This document shows positions 6,597 through 13,766 of a stretch of 17,348 nt of DNA, one piece after another (the stretch's first letter is position 1; each line of letters opens with the position of its first letter). The stretch is taken from positions 1 through 17,348 of the forward strand of contig CATPBV010000013.1 in assembly GCA_955652345.1 (NCBI GenBank), in the 5' to 3' direction. Below the pieces are notes generated by a model. The model was not told the origin of the DNA. It saw only the letters and a list, made by a program, of their open reading frames with translations, and ran no database searches. Both the position numbers and the translations under genes were made by a program. Origin of the DNA: an uncultured Solirubrobacteraceae bacterium. Lineage in GTDB: Bacteria > Actinomycetota > Thermoleophilia > Solirubrobacterales > Solirubrobacteraceae.

Positions 6597-7432
6597 GCTC
6601 GCCACCTCAAGCCGACACCATCGAGCGGATGGCGCCATCGTCGCGCGAGGGCTTCGAGGGCAGGATCGCGCTGATTACGGGAGCCTCGCGGGGCATCGGG
6701 AGGACGCTGGCGCTGTCGCTTGCGGCGCGGGGCGCCACGCCGATCATCAACTACCGGACCAACGAGGACGCAGCGAACGAGGTCGTGGCGGAGGTCGAGG
6801 GGATGGGGATCGCCACGATGGCGATCCGCGCGGACATCGAGGAGCTCGCGGAGATCGACGCAATGTTCGACCAGGTGCAGGAGCGCTTTGGCCGGCTCGA
6901 CTTCTTTGTCTCGAACGCGTCCGCAAGCAACTTCCGGCCGCTGATGGAGCTGAAGCCGCATCATCTGGAGCGGACCTTCAACCTGAACGTCCGCGCGTTC
7001 GTGGTCGGGACTCAGCGCGCGGTGCGGCTTATGGAGCAGGGCGGCCGCATCGTGGTTCTCTCGAGCTACGGCAGCCCGCGCACGTTCCCCACCTACGCGA
7101 ACCTCGGATCGGCCAAGGCGGCAGCCGAGGTGTGGGCGCGGTACATGGCGGTCGAGCTTGCACCGCTCGGCATCAACGTCAACGCGCTGACCCCGGGGAT
7201 CATCGAGTCGGATTCCTCGGCCTTCTTCTACAACACGGGTCTCGTGGCGCCGCTCGACAAGGTGGTTCCCAGAATTCCGAAGCGGCGCCTCGGCACCGTC
7301 CAGGAGGTTGCCGACTGCGTGCTGTTCCTGCTCTCGCCGGCGTCCGAGTACGTGACGGGGACGACGCTGGTGGTCGACGGTGGCCTGATCGCCGTTTCGC
7401 CGCCGTTCCAATCCGATTTGGAAGACGCGTAG
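6593..7432 (+). CDS. SDR oxidoreductase of the FabL-like (enoyl reductase, YX6K) type
   Basis: 279 residues. Rossmann motif TGASRGIG at 29-36, then SNASASNFRPLMEL at 107-120, Ser157/158, and Tyr168-(6 residues)-Lys175. Classical SDRs have Tyr-X3-Lys; Tyr-X6-Lys is the spacing of FabI and FabL enoyl reductases. The surrounding text (RPLMEL, the Tyr-to-Lys block followed by AAAEVWARYMAVEL, and VVDGG near the C-terminus) resembles Bacillus FabL. It probably reduces the double bond of an enoyl thioester with NAD(P)H; a ketoreductase role is less likely but not excluded. The ATG overlaps the ACAD stop (ATGA), and the stop touches the MDR start (TAGTG). Met13 is an alternative start. No other fatty-acid synthesis gene is nearby, so the role may be catabolic or specialised. 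Confidence 0.88.
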   Translation: MSSPPQADTIERMAPSSREGFEGRIALITGASRGIGRTLALSLAARGATPIINYRTNEDAANEVVAEVEGMGIATMAIRADIEELAEIDAMFDQVQERFGRLDFFVSNASASNFRPLMELKPHHLERTFNLNVRAFVVGTQRAVRLMEQGGRIVVLSSYGSPRTFPTYANLGSAKAAAEVWARYMAVELAPLGINVNALTPGIIESDSSAFFYNTGLVAPLDKVVPRIPKRRLGTVQEVADCVLFLLSPASEYVTGTTLVVDGGLIAVSPPFQSDLEDA

Positions 7433-8466
7433 TGCGCTACGTCGAGATGAACTTGGGCGCGGCGACGCTGCGCGAGGGGCCGGAGCCGGAGACACCTCCT
7501 GGCTACGCGCGAGTGAAGGTGCAGGCGTGCGGGGTGTGCGCAACCGATCTGCATCTGCTGCGCGGCATGGTCCTGCCCCGCGGGGCCACCTATCCGGTCC
7601 GTCCGGGACACGAAGTGGCGGGTATCGTCGAGGAGCTCCACGCCAAGACCTCGGCGATCAGCGAGGGCGATCTGGTGGTTCTGCATCCGCTGGCGCCGTG
7701 TGGAGGATGTCGGGCATGCCTGCAAGGGGAGGATCAGCGCTGCGAGGCAGTGCGCGCGCTCGGCATGCACGACGCCGGCGGCTTCGCCGAGAAGGTGGTG
7801 TGGCCGGTGTCGCGGATGCTTCGCGCAAACGGGCTGACGCCGGCCGCCGCCGCGCTCTTGGCCGACGCCGCAGCGACCGCACACAACGCCCTGCGCTTGG
7901 CTCGCCTTCCCCCCGGCGGCGCGCTGTGCGTGCTCGGGGCCGGCGGTCTCGGCACGGGCGCGCTGGCGGTCGCGAAGGCGCTCGATCCGACCGTGCGGTT
8001 GGCGGCGGTGGTTCGCAGCGAGGCGAGCGCCGAGCGACTCCGGGCATTCGGGGTGGAGGTTCACTGCGGAGGCCTCGAGGGCGCGGCTCGTGACCTGCGG
8101 CGCAGGCTCGGCCGGATGGACGCGGTGATCGACTTCAGCGGGCAGGCCGAAGCGCCGGCCGAAGGGGTGACGCTGCTACGACGCGGCGGGCGCTTCGTGC
8201 TCGGGTCGGTGGTCGATGCTCAGCTCACGCTCGGGACCTCGAGCGCATTCATGGCGCACGAGCTGCAGTTCATCGGCGTCTACGTCTCCGGCATGCGCGA
8301 TCTCGCCGCGGTGATCGACCTGGCGCATCACGGCCGCCTCCAGGCGGAAGAGTGGGTCTCTCACCGCCGGCCGCTGACCGAGTTCAACGACGCGGTGGCG
8401 ATCGCCGCGGGACGGCCGCCGGGAACCGTCCGGGTCGTCGTCGAATGTGACGGCGCAGAGGACTAG
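7432..8466 (+). CDS. Zinc-dependent medium-chain alcohol dehydrogenase (MDR family)
   Basis: 344 residues. Catalytic zinc ligands: Cys36 in CGVCATDLH, His60-Glu61 in RPGHEVAG, and Asp145 in ADAAATAHNAL. The structural zinc lobe has four cysteines at about 90, 93, 96 and 104 (CGGCRACLQGEDQRC). The cofactor motif is GAGGLG at 169-174. It should oxidise an alcohol or reduce an aldehyde with NAD(P). Start GTG 7432 shares one base with the SDR stop codon (TAGTG). An internal ATG at 7447 is possible but would shorten the first strand. Third gene of the ACAD-SDR-MDR run, suggesting serial redox steps on one carbon chain; the actual substrate is unknown. Confidence 0.92.
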   Translation: MRYVEMNLGAATLREGPEPETPPGYARVKVQACGVCATDLHLLRGMVLPRGATYPVRPGHEVAGIVEELHAKTSAISEGDLVVLHPLAPCGGCRACLQGEDQRCEAVRALGMHDAGGFAEKVVWPVSRMLRANGLTPAAAALLADAAATAHNALRLARLPPGGALCVLGAGGLGTGALAVAKALDPTVRLAAVVRSEASAERLRAFGVEVHCGGLEGAARDLRRRLGRMDAVIDFSGQAEAPAEGVTLLRRGGRFVLGSVVDAQLTLGTSSAFMAHELQFIGVYVSGMRDLAAVIDLAHHGRLQAEEWVSHRRPLTEFNDAVAIAAGRPPGTVRVVVECDGAED

Positions 8467-8487
8467 ACAGACGCCCGAACGCACCGC

Positions 8488-8922
8488 ATGGTCGTTGTAA
8501 CCTCGAATGAGTCGATGTCGCAGCCAAAGAAGGCAAGCACCTGGGTGCTCGACACCCAGACGAAGGGCACAGGCGCGACGATGGTCCCGCTCGAAAGAGT
8601 CCTGAAGAAGCCGGGACCCGCCGTGCCCAGATTCTCGCTGCCCGAGCTCAGGGAACTGGAGCCCGAACAGCCGCGCCCGCGCCACCCGCTCGTGTTCAAG
8701 GTCGTCGACGTGATGTCGCGCCAGGTCGTCTCGGATGGGGTTGATGCCCGAGGCGCGGTCGCTGCACTGGAGCGCATGCGCAGCATCGTCGATGTGTCGG
8801 TCTACGTCTGGGAGCCCGACACCGAGCGGTGGCGGCTGCTGACGCTTGCCGAGACCCGCGCGCTCTGGGACTACCGCACGAACGGCACGAACGGCCAGGC
8901 CGACGGGTCACAGAGCCAGTAG
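8488..8922 (+). CDS. Conserved-looking protein of unknown function
   Basis: 144 residues from ATG 8488, or 135 from ATG 8515 (MSQPKKASTWV). I favour the second as the biological start because the well-ordered text begins there and TAACCT at 8498-8503 could be a -10 just ahead of it, but the longer form cannot be excluded. Layout: a basic N-terminal segment with STWVLDTQTKGTGATMVPLERVLKK, a Pro/Glu/Arg-rich linker (about 45-68), and a compact beta/alpha module (FKVVDVMSRQVV, AALERMRSIVDVSVYVWEP, WRLLTLAETRALW). There is no signal peptide or membrane segment. The C-terminal tail is polar (NGTNGQADGSQSQ). I vaguely recall similar proteins in Thermoleophilia but know no function. Confidence 0.75.
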   Translation: MVVVTSNESMSQPKKASTWVLDTQTKGTGATMVPLERVLKKPGPAVPRFSLPELRELEPEQPRPRHPLVFKVVDVMSRQVVSDGVDARGAVAALERMRSIVDVSVYVWEPDTERWRLLTLAETRALWDYRTNGTNGQADGSQSQ

Positions 8923-8990
8923 CGGGCGGCCAAGCTTCGACTCGTCCAGCGGCACTCAGCCTCACGCCGCGGAAGGCCGATATACACCAA

Positions 8991-9434
8991 ATGGGAACGT
9001 GGACCACGCAGGCGCGACTGCATGGGCATCCAGAGGCCGTCCTCGAGTTGCTCACCCGACCCGACGCGATCGCGCGGTGGGCGCCGATTCCATTCGAGGT
9101 CCGAAACTTCGATCGCGACCGGCTCCTAACCGGTGACAAGCTCTGCGTCTTCGGGCTGCTGAGTGGGCAGCGCGTCGAGTTCGAGGTGGACGTCACGCAG
9201 GCGCACGACGGGCGTCTTGCGCTTCAGGCGATCGGTCCGATCGAGCTCGAGGTCGAGTACGTCGCCACACCGCTCGCGCGGGGAAGCCAGTTGCGCGCAA
9301 GCGTGGCGGTCACCGGACGCGGGTTCATCGGGCGGCTGCTCGCCAGCGCCACCGAGGCAATGCTTGCCGCGGGCGCGCTGAACGCGGCGATCGGCCGGAT
9401 CGCTGACGAGTTCGACCCCGCGCTAGCCGCCTAG
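8991..9434 (+). CDS. SRPBCC-superfamily (START/Bet v1-like) protein
   Basis: 147 residues with the order expected of polyketide-cyclase/CoxG-type SRPBCC proteins: WTTQARLHGHPEAVLELLTRPDAIARWAP at the start, an antiparallel sheet through residues 35-110, then a long C-terminal helix (GRLLASATEAMLAAGALNAAIGRIADEF). The fold makes a hydrophobic cavity for lipids or other small ligands; no ligand is evident. Start ATG 8991 is chosen because the domain begins there. GGAAGG is 14 bases upstream (too far), while GATATACA lies directly upstream, so a short or missing leader is possible. It follows the unknown gene by 68 bp. Confidence 0.8.
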   Translation: MGTWTTQARLHGHPEAVLELLTRPDAIARWAPIPFEVRNFDRDRLLTGDKLCVFGLLSGQRVEFEVDVTQAHDGRLALQAIGPIELEVEYVATPLARGSQLRASVAVTGRGFIGRLLASATEAMLAAGALNAAIGRIADEFDPALAA

Positions 9435-9477
9435 CGCTTTCGCCCTGGTCCGGGCGGGTTGAGGCCAGCCACAGCGA

Positions 9478-9483
9478 TACGAT
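9478..9483 (+). promoter_or_regulatory. Candidate -10 element of a leaderless gene
   Basis: TACGAT (TAnnnT) ends seven bases before the GTG at 9491, so transcription would begin at or next to the start codon. No Shine-Dalgarno sequence is present and no clear -35 is visible. Leaderless transcripts of this layout are common in actinobacteria. Confidence 0.4.
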
Positions 9484-9490
9484 CGCGCTC

Positions 9491-9883
9491 GTGGCCACCC
9501 TAACGAGCGACGGCGATCACCTGGTTCTGAAGCTTGGCCCGCTCGAGAAGCTGGCCGCGCTCCACGGCGACGTACGCGTCCCGCTCGAGCAGGTGCGCGC
9601 GATACGGAAGGTCGATCCATGGCGCTCGCTGCGCGGTCTGCGAGCGCCGGGCACCGGTATCCCCTATGTGCTGGCGTACGGAACGTTCCGATCGCGCAAG
9701 GGAAAGGACTTCGCCGCGGTCAAGGGAAGGGGCGCGGCGGTACTCGTCGAGCTGGAGTGCCGAAAGCCATTCAAGCGACTGCTCGTGTCCGCGGCCGACG
9801 CCGGACGGATCGCCACGAAGCTGCGGCGCGCTGCGCGCGCGAAGGGACGATGCCGCTCACTCTGGCGATCGCGCGGCGGCTAG
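9491..9883 (+). CDS. Small conserved-type protein of unknown function
   Basis: 130 residues, soluble and basic. The first 90 residues alternate short beta strands (DHLVLKLGPLEKLAALHGDVRVPLEQVRAIRKV, then PYVLAYGTF and AVLVELE), a pattern I associate with small PH-like actinobacterial proteins that carry the phrase LHGDVRVPL or similar. The last 20 residues are Arg-rich and look disordered. No catalytic motif, signal peptide or membrane segment is seen. Start GTG 9491 follows a TACGAT box with no Shine-Dalgarno sequence, so it is probably leaderless. It converges with the ACAD10/11-like gene across 85 bp, which holds only a weak hairpin (TCGGC/GCCGA, 9887-9902) without a U-run. Confidence 0.7.
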   Translation: MATLTSDGDHLVLKLGPLEKLAALHGDVRVPLEQVRAIRKVDPWRSLRGLRAPGTGIPYVLAYGTFRSRKGKDFAAVKGRGAAVLVELECRKPFKRLLVSAADAGRIATKLRRAARAKGRCRSLWRSRGG

Positions 9884-9968
9884 CGCTCGGCTGGCATGCC
9901 GAACCTGACCGGCAGCTCAACTGCTGAGATCTGGACCTGCAGCGCCAGGCCGAAGCCGGCTAGCCCAG

Positions 9969-11183
9969 CTACTCCAGGAACCGGCGAAGCTCGTGCCGGG
10001 CGATCGTCCGCTTGTGGATCTCGTCCGGACCGTCGGCGAGCCGCAGCGTCCTCAGGTGGGCGTACATCGTCGCGAGCGGGAAGTCGTCGCTGACCCCGGC
10101 GCCGCCGTGCACCTGGATCGCGCGGTCGACGACCCGCAGGGCGACGTTCGGCGCGGCGACCTTGATGGCGGCGATCTCGGTGCGGGCGTGCTTGTTGCCG
10201 ACGGTGTCCATCAGCCACGCCGCTTTCAGCGTCAACAGGCGAGCCATCTCGATCTCGATCCGCGACTCGGCGATCCAATCCTGGATGTTGGCGCGCTGCG
10301 CCACCGGACGCCCGAACGTCTCCCGCGCCACCGCGCGGGCGCACATCAGCTCGAGCGCCCGCTCGGATGCGCCGATGCAGCGCATGCAGTGATGGATCCG
10401 CCCAGGGCCAAGCCGCGCCTGGGAGATCAGGAAGCCGTCGCCCTCGTTGCCGACGAGGTTCGAGGCCGGCACCCGCACCTCGTCGAAGACGATCTCGCCG
10501 TGCCCCTCCTGGTCGACGTAGCCGAATACCGGCAGGTTGCGGAGGATCTTGACTCCCTCGGCGTCACGCGGGACGAGCACCATCGATTGCTGGCGGTAGG
10601 GGTGCCCTTCCGGATCGGTCTTGCCCATTACGATCATGATCCGGCAGCGCTCGCGCATCGCCCCCGAGATCCACCACTTGCGGCCTGTGAGCACGTACTC
10701 ATCGCCGTCGCGGTCGATCCGGAGCTCGATGTTCGTGGCATCCGAGCTCGCCACCGCCGGCTCGGTCATCGCGAACGCCGAGCGGATCTCGCCTTCGAGC
10801 AGCGGCTCCAGCCACCGGTCCTTCTGCTCGGGAGTCCCGAACAGGGCCAGGACCTCCATGTTGCCGGTGTCCGGAGCAGCGCAGTTGCACGCCTCCGCGG
10901 CAATGTGGCTTCGTCCCATGATCTCCGCCAGGGGCGCGTACTCGAGGTTGCTGAGTCCCGGCGACGACAGGTCGGCGGCCTCGTGCGGCAGGAACAGGTT
11001 CCAGAGCCCGATCTCGCGGGCTCGGGACTTCAGCTCCTCCATGATCGGCGGATGGAAGTGGGGGTCGCCGGACGCGGCCAGCTGCTCGTGGTAAACCGGC
11101 TCGGCCGGATACACGTGCTCGTCCATGAACCGCACAAGGCGCTCCTGGAGGTCCTTGGTGCGGTCGGAGAGCTCGAACTCCAT
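9969..11183 (-). CDS. Acyl-CoA dehydrogenase of the ACAD10/ACAD11-like clade
   Basis: 404 residues. Landmarks: long N-terminal helix (LSDRTKDLQERLVRFMDEHVYPAE), FAMTEPAVASSDATNIE near 131-147, TGRKWWISGA, ARETFGRPVAQRANIQDWIAESRIEIEMARLL, VHGGAGVSDDFPLA, and C-terminal LADGPDEIHKRTIARHEL. The residue aligned with the catalytic Glu of medium-chain ACADs is Asp384 (ADGP instead of YEGT), as I recall for ACAD10/11-type enzymes, whose animal members act on 4-hydroxyacyl substrates. Here the substrate is unknown. Start ATG 11183 has no Shine-Dalgarno sequence; a TAGCGT box (11197-11192) eight bases upstream suggests a leaderless transcript. It is divergent from the adjoining SDR. It is only distantly similar to the ACAD at 5427. 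Confidence 0.93.
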   Translation of the reverse strand: MEFELSDRTKDLQERLVRFMDEHVYPAEPVYHEQLAASGDPHFHPPIMEELKSRAREIGLWNLFLPHEAADLSSPGLSNLEYAPLAEIMGRSHIAAEACNCAAPDTGNMEVLALFGTPEQKDRWLEPLLEGEIRSAFAMTEPAVASSDATNIELRIDRDGDEYVLTGRKWWISGAMRERCRIMIVMGKTDPEGHPYRQQSMVLVPRDAEGVKILRNLPVFGYVDQEGHGEIVFDEVRVPASNLVGNEGDGFLISQARLGPGRIHHCMRCIGASERALELMCARAVARETFGRPVAQRANIQDWIAESRIEIEMARLLTLKAAWLMDTVGNKHARTEIAAIKVAAPNVALRVVDRAIQVHGGAGVSDDFPLATMYAHLRTLRLADGPDEIHKRTIARHELRRFLE

Positions 11184-11191
11184 GAGCGGGA

Positions 11192-11201
11192 ACGCTACCC
11201 T
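11192..11201. promoter_or_regulatory. Overlapping back-to-back -10 boxes between divergent ACAD and SDR genes
   Basis: TACCCT on the plus strand (11196-11201) and TAGCGT on the minus strand (11197-11192) share the same central TA pair. Each lies 8-10 bases before a likely start codon (GTG 11212 and ATG 11183). No strong -35 is seen for either. This could be a compact bidirectional promoter. Confidence 0.35.
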
Positions 11202-11211
11202 GCGCACGCCC

Positions 11212-12009
11212 GTGGAGCTTGCCGGCGCAAACGTGGTGATCACCGGTGCCGCGAGCGGCATTGGACGAGCTCTAGCCGTCCGCGTCGCGAACGAGCGGCC
11301 CCGCGCGCTGGTGCTGGCTGATCTCGACCAGGCCCGCCTCGAGCAGGTCGCCGGCGAGCTCGGCGCCGTCGCGGTCGTCACCGACGTGTCCTTGGAGCGG
11401 GAGATCGTGGCGCTCGTCCGGCGTGCCCGCGAGGAGGGCGGCCCGGTCGACGTGTTCGTCTCGAACGCCGGGATCCCTGGGCCTGGCGGTGGCCCCGAAT
11501 GCAGCGACGAAGAGTGGCAGCGGATCTGGGAGATCAACGTGATGGCTCACGTGTGGGCAGCCCGGGCGCTGCTGCCGGAGATGGTCGCTCGCGGCGACGG
11601 CTACCTGGTGAGCACCGCATCCGCCGCGGGCCTGTTGACGCAGGTGTCCGCGCTTCCCTACACGGTCACCAAGCACGCTGCGGTCGCCGTGGCGGAGTGG
11701 CTTGCGGTCAACTACGCCGACGCAGGGATCAAGGTCTCGTGCGTGTGCCCGCTCGCGGTCCGCACGCCGATGCTCGACGTCGCTCTCGACGACCCCGCGG
11801 GCGCGGCCTCGCTGCTGGCCGATGAGGTGCTCGAGCCCGATGACGTCGCCCAGGCGGTGATCGCGGGAGTCCGCGACGAGCGTTTTCTGATCCTTCCGCA
11901 TGCCGCGCTCGCGCGCTACATCGCGATCAAGGGGTCCGAGCCGGAGCGCTGGCTCGCGGGCATGCGCAAGCTCGTCCGCCGCGCTCGGGCCGGCGACAGC
12001 GATCCGTAG
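11212..12009 (+). CDS. Short-chain dehydrogenase/reductase (classical SDR)
   Basis: 265 residues from GTG 11212. NAD(P) motif TGAASGIG at about 11-18, DVS after the third strand, SNAGIPGPGGG, Ser in STASAAG, and the classical Tyr-X3-Lys as YTVTK, followed by an extended C-terminus (ALARYIAIKGSEPERWLAGMRKL) that may cover the active site. It oxidises or reduces a hydroxyl/keto group; the substrate is unknown. Start choice: GTG 11212 gives the usual VELAGANVVITG beginning. ATG 11182 would add ten atypical residues and overlap the divergent ACAD start in the same CATG. Sharing a control region with an ACAD10/11-like gene suggests the pair works on one acyl substrate. It is convergent with the HD-GYP gene. 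Confidence 0.9.
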   Translation: MELAGANVVITGAASGIGRALAVRVANERPRALVLADLDQARLEQVAGELGAVAVVTDVSLEREIVALVRRAREEGGPVDVFVSNAGIPGPGGGPECSDEEWQRIWEINVMAHVWAARALLPEMVARGDGYLVSTASAAGLLTQVSALPYTVTKHAAVAVAEWLAVNYADAGIKVSCVCPLAVRTPMLDVALDDPAGAASLLADEVLEPDDVAQAVIAGVRDERFLILPHAALARYIAIKGSEPERWLAGMRKLVRRARAGDSDP

Positions 12010-12016
12010 AGATCGC

Positions 12017-12029
12017 GCGCCTAAGGCGC
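12017..12029. terminator. Short hairpin between convergent genes
   Basis: GCGCC-TAA-GGCGC forms a five-bp GC stem with a three-base loop at the junction of the SDR stop and the HD-GYP stop. There is no U-run, so it is not a standard intrinsic terminator; a role in ending either transcript is only a guess. Confidence 0.25.
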
Positions 12030-12391
12030 TAGGCGAGCGCGGTCTCGGCCGTGGCGGCGTCGGCGTCGTCGGGCAGTCGACGGCGGATCTCGAGCACTCG
12101 CGGCAGTGCCCCGATGAATAGGTCGAGCAGCTCGGGGTCGAAGTGCGCGCCGCTCCCTTCCTTCATCAGGTCGACGGCGTTCTCAACGGTCATCGCCGGG
12201 CGGTAGACCCGATCGGAGGTGAGCGCGTCGAACACGTCTCCGATCGCGACGATTCGTCCCTCGAGCGGGATCTCGTCGCCGCGCAGGCGCCGCGGATACC
12301 CCGCTCCATCCCAGCGCTCGTGGTGCGTCCAGGCGATCGCCGCGGCGAGGTCGAGGAGTGGATCCGGCTCACCCGCCAAAATCTTGCGTCC
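12029..12391 (-). pseudogene. C-terminal (GYP) part of an HD-GYP phosphodiesterase, cut off by an in-frame stop
   Basis: In the same frame as the upstream signalling gene and separated from it only by the TAA at 12392-12394. It reads GRKILAGEPDPLLDLAAAIAWTHHERWDGAGYP (given in pieces: GRKILAGEP, THHERWDGAGYP), then LEGRIVAIGDVFDALTSDRVYRPA. It carries the second half of the HD-GYP domain: the His-His pair, the GYP motif and the Asp of DVFDAL. Alone it lacks the HD motif and cannot be an active c-di-GMP phosphodiesterase. The only internal start is TTG 12379, with AAGGA (overlapping the TAA) nine bases upstream, so reinitiation is conceivable. Otherwise it is the dead tail of a broken gene, or the TAA is a sequencing error. 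Confidence 0.8.
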
Positions 12392-13723
12392 TTAGTCCGC
12401 GTGCTTCTGCATGTGCGAGCGCTCTTCCTCGGTGAGCCTTCCTGGCTTTCGCAGGATGCTGTCCGGGATTCCGAGCTTGCCGATGTCGTGCATCGCGCTC
12501 GCCGTCGCGATCAGCTCACTGCGCCCCCGGTCGACGCCGCTCAGCCGGGCGAGGAGCTCCGAGTACCGGCTCACACGCTGGGTGTGGTTGGCGGTCTCCT
12601 CGTCGCGGAACTCCGCGGCGCGCGCGAGCCGCTCCAGCGTGCGGCGCTGCGAGCGCGAGACCGACGACAGGTTCCGGACCCGGGAGAGCCATTGGCCCAT
12701 CTGTCCGGCGATCGTCGAGATCAGTACTTCCTGGCTGGCCGTGGTGGTCGCGCAGGGGGAACCGAGCACGAGCACCCCGAGCAGCTCATCAGCTTCGAGA
12801 ACCGGGGCGACGAGCAGCATCTCGAGCTTCGCGCGGGCGAGCACGATTCGGCTGCGCCTGCGGTCGAGCTGCGCCGAAGGCAGTCGGACGATCCCCTCCC
12901 CGGCAATGGCGACGGCTTCCGCGAGAAGCCGTGGGTCGCCGAAGAAGTCGCGGAGCTCCTCACTGTCCCGGAATCCGATATGGCCCTGGAGAACGGGCGG
13001 TCTATGGGAGGCGGCCAGGTACGCGGCGCCGCATTCGAAGCCGGTCACCTCGGCGCACCGCTTGAGCACCTCGTCCATCAGGCGTTCCGCGCCGGAGCCC
13101 GAGGAGATCCCGATGCCGAACCCTGCGAGGAACGCGAGCTCGACCGACCTGTCGGCGAGCCGCTCCTTTAGCAGCGCGTTCTCGTGCTGGAGCCGCTGGA
13201 GCTCGGCGAACGAAGGCATCGCCTGAGGCCCTTCATCTCCGTTGCGGAGATGCCGGTCACCGTTTCGCGCGTTAGCGGCGCTGGCGTGCGCGGAGCCGTT
13301 CACCGGCTGCCGACCGCCGACATCGAGCAGCTCGGCCACTGCGCCGAGCAGCTCGGCGGACTCGACCTGGCGGGCGAACGTCCTCACAAACGAGCCATCG
13401 CCGTTCGAAGGCGAGCCCAGCGAGATTGCCGGGAGCTGAGCGAGCCGCGGCAGTCGGCGAAGGGCGCGCACCAGCGTCGAGGCGTCCATGTCAGCCAGCT
13501 TCTGGTCCACGACCACGAGCGACGGCCAGAGCTTGACCGCGGCGCGGAGCGCTTTTCGCCCGTCCCGGACGAGCAACGGCCGGTACGCCGCGCGCCGGAG
13601 GTCGCCGCACAGCCGCTGACCGGTTTTCGAGCTTCCGGTGACGATCAGCACATACCGTGGGCGTCCCTCGAAGACCTCGAGGACGGACGTGCTCGGAGAC
13701 GGCGAGAGCTGTGGTGCGCGCAT
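12392..13723 (-). CDS. Pseudo-receiver, coiled-coil, GAF, truncated HD-GYP signalling protein
   Basis: 443 residues to the TAA. Order: receiver-like domain about 23-135, linker with Asn/Gly/His repeats 140-168, coiled coil 172-198, GAF domain about 205-345, second helix, then HD-GYP from about 365. The receiver keeps the Asp73 position (VVVDQ) but lacks the acidic pair after strand 1 (VTGSS) and the strand-5 Lys, so it is probably not phosphorylated in the usual way. The HD part has Glu376, His380, His412-Asp413 in MHDIGKLGIPD, and His441. Protein output would normally be c-di-GMP hydrolysis. The stop replaces the Ile of the usual HxxIG turn, and the domain resumes in frame afterwards. No c-di-GMP riboswitch is seen upstream. 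Confidence 0.88.
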   Translation of the reverse strand: MRAPQLSPSPSTSVLEVFEGRPRYVLIVTGSSKTGQRLCGDLRRAAYRPLLVRDGRKALRAAVKLWPSLVVVDQKLADMDASTLVRALRRLPRLAQLPAISLGSPSNGDGSFVRTFARQVESAELLGAVAELLDVGGRQPVNGSAHASAANARNGDRHLRNGDEGPQAMPSFAELQRLQHENALLKERLADRSVELAFLAGFGIGISSGSGAERLMDEVLKRCAEVTGFECGAAYLAASHRPPVLQGHIGFRDSEELRDFFGDPRLLAEAVAIAGEGIVRLPSAQLDRRRSRIVLARAKLEMLLVAPVLEADELLGVLVLGSPCATTTASQEVLISTIAGQMGQWLSRVRNLSSVSRSQRRTLERLARAAEFRDEETANHTQRVSRYSELLARLSGVDRGRSELIATASAMHDIGKLGIPDSILRKPGRLTEEERSHMQKHAD

Positions 13724-13766
13724 CAGCGCCCCACCGGCGGTCCGAGCGGCGCGTCGCGTGAGGGGT

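Noticed and set aside
5244..6638. A 464-codon open frame on the minus strand
   Set aside because: Antisense to the acyl-CoA dehydrogenase with full motifs; composition is typical of a shadow frame.
9993..11321. A 442-codon open frame on the plus strand
   Set aside because: Antisense to the ACAD10/11-like gene and runs into the SDR start; no recognisable domain.
12143..13171. A 342-codon open frame on the plus strand crossing the broken HD-GYP gene
   Set aside because: The minus strand carries HD, GYP and GAF motifs; the plus-strand product has none.
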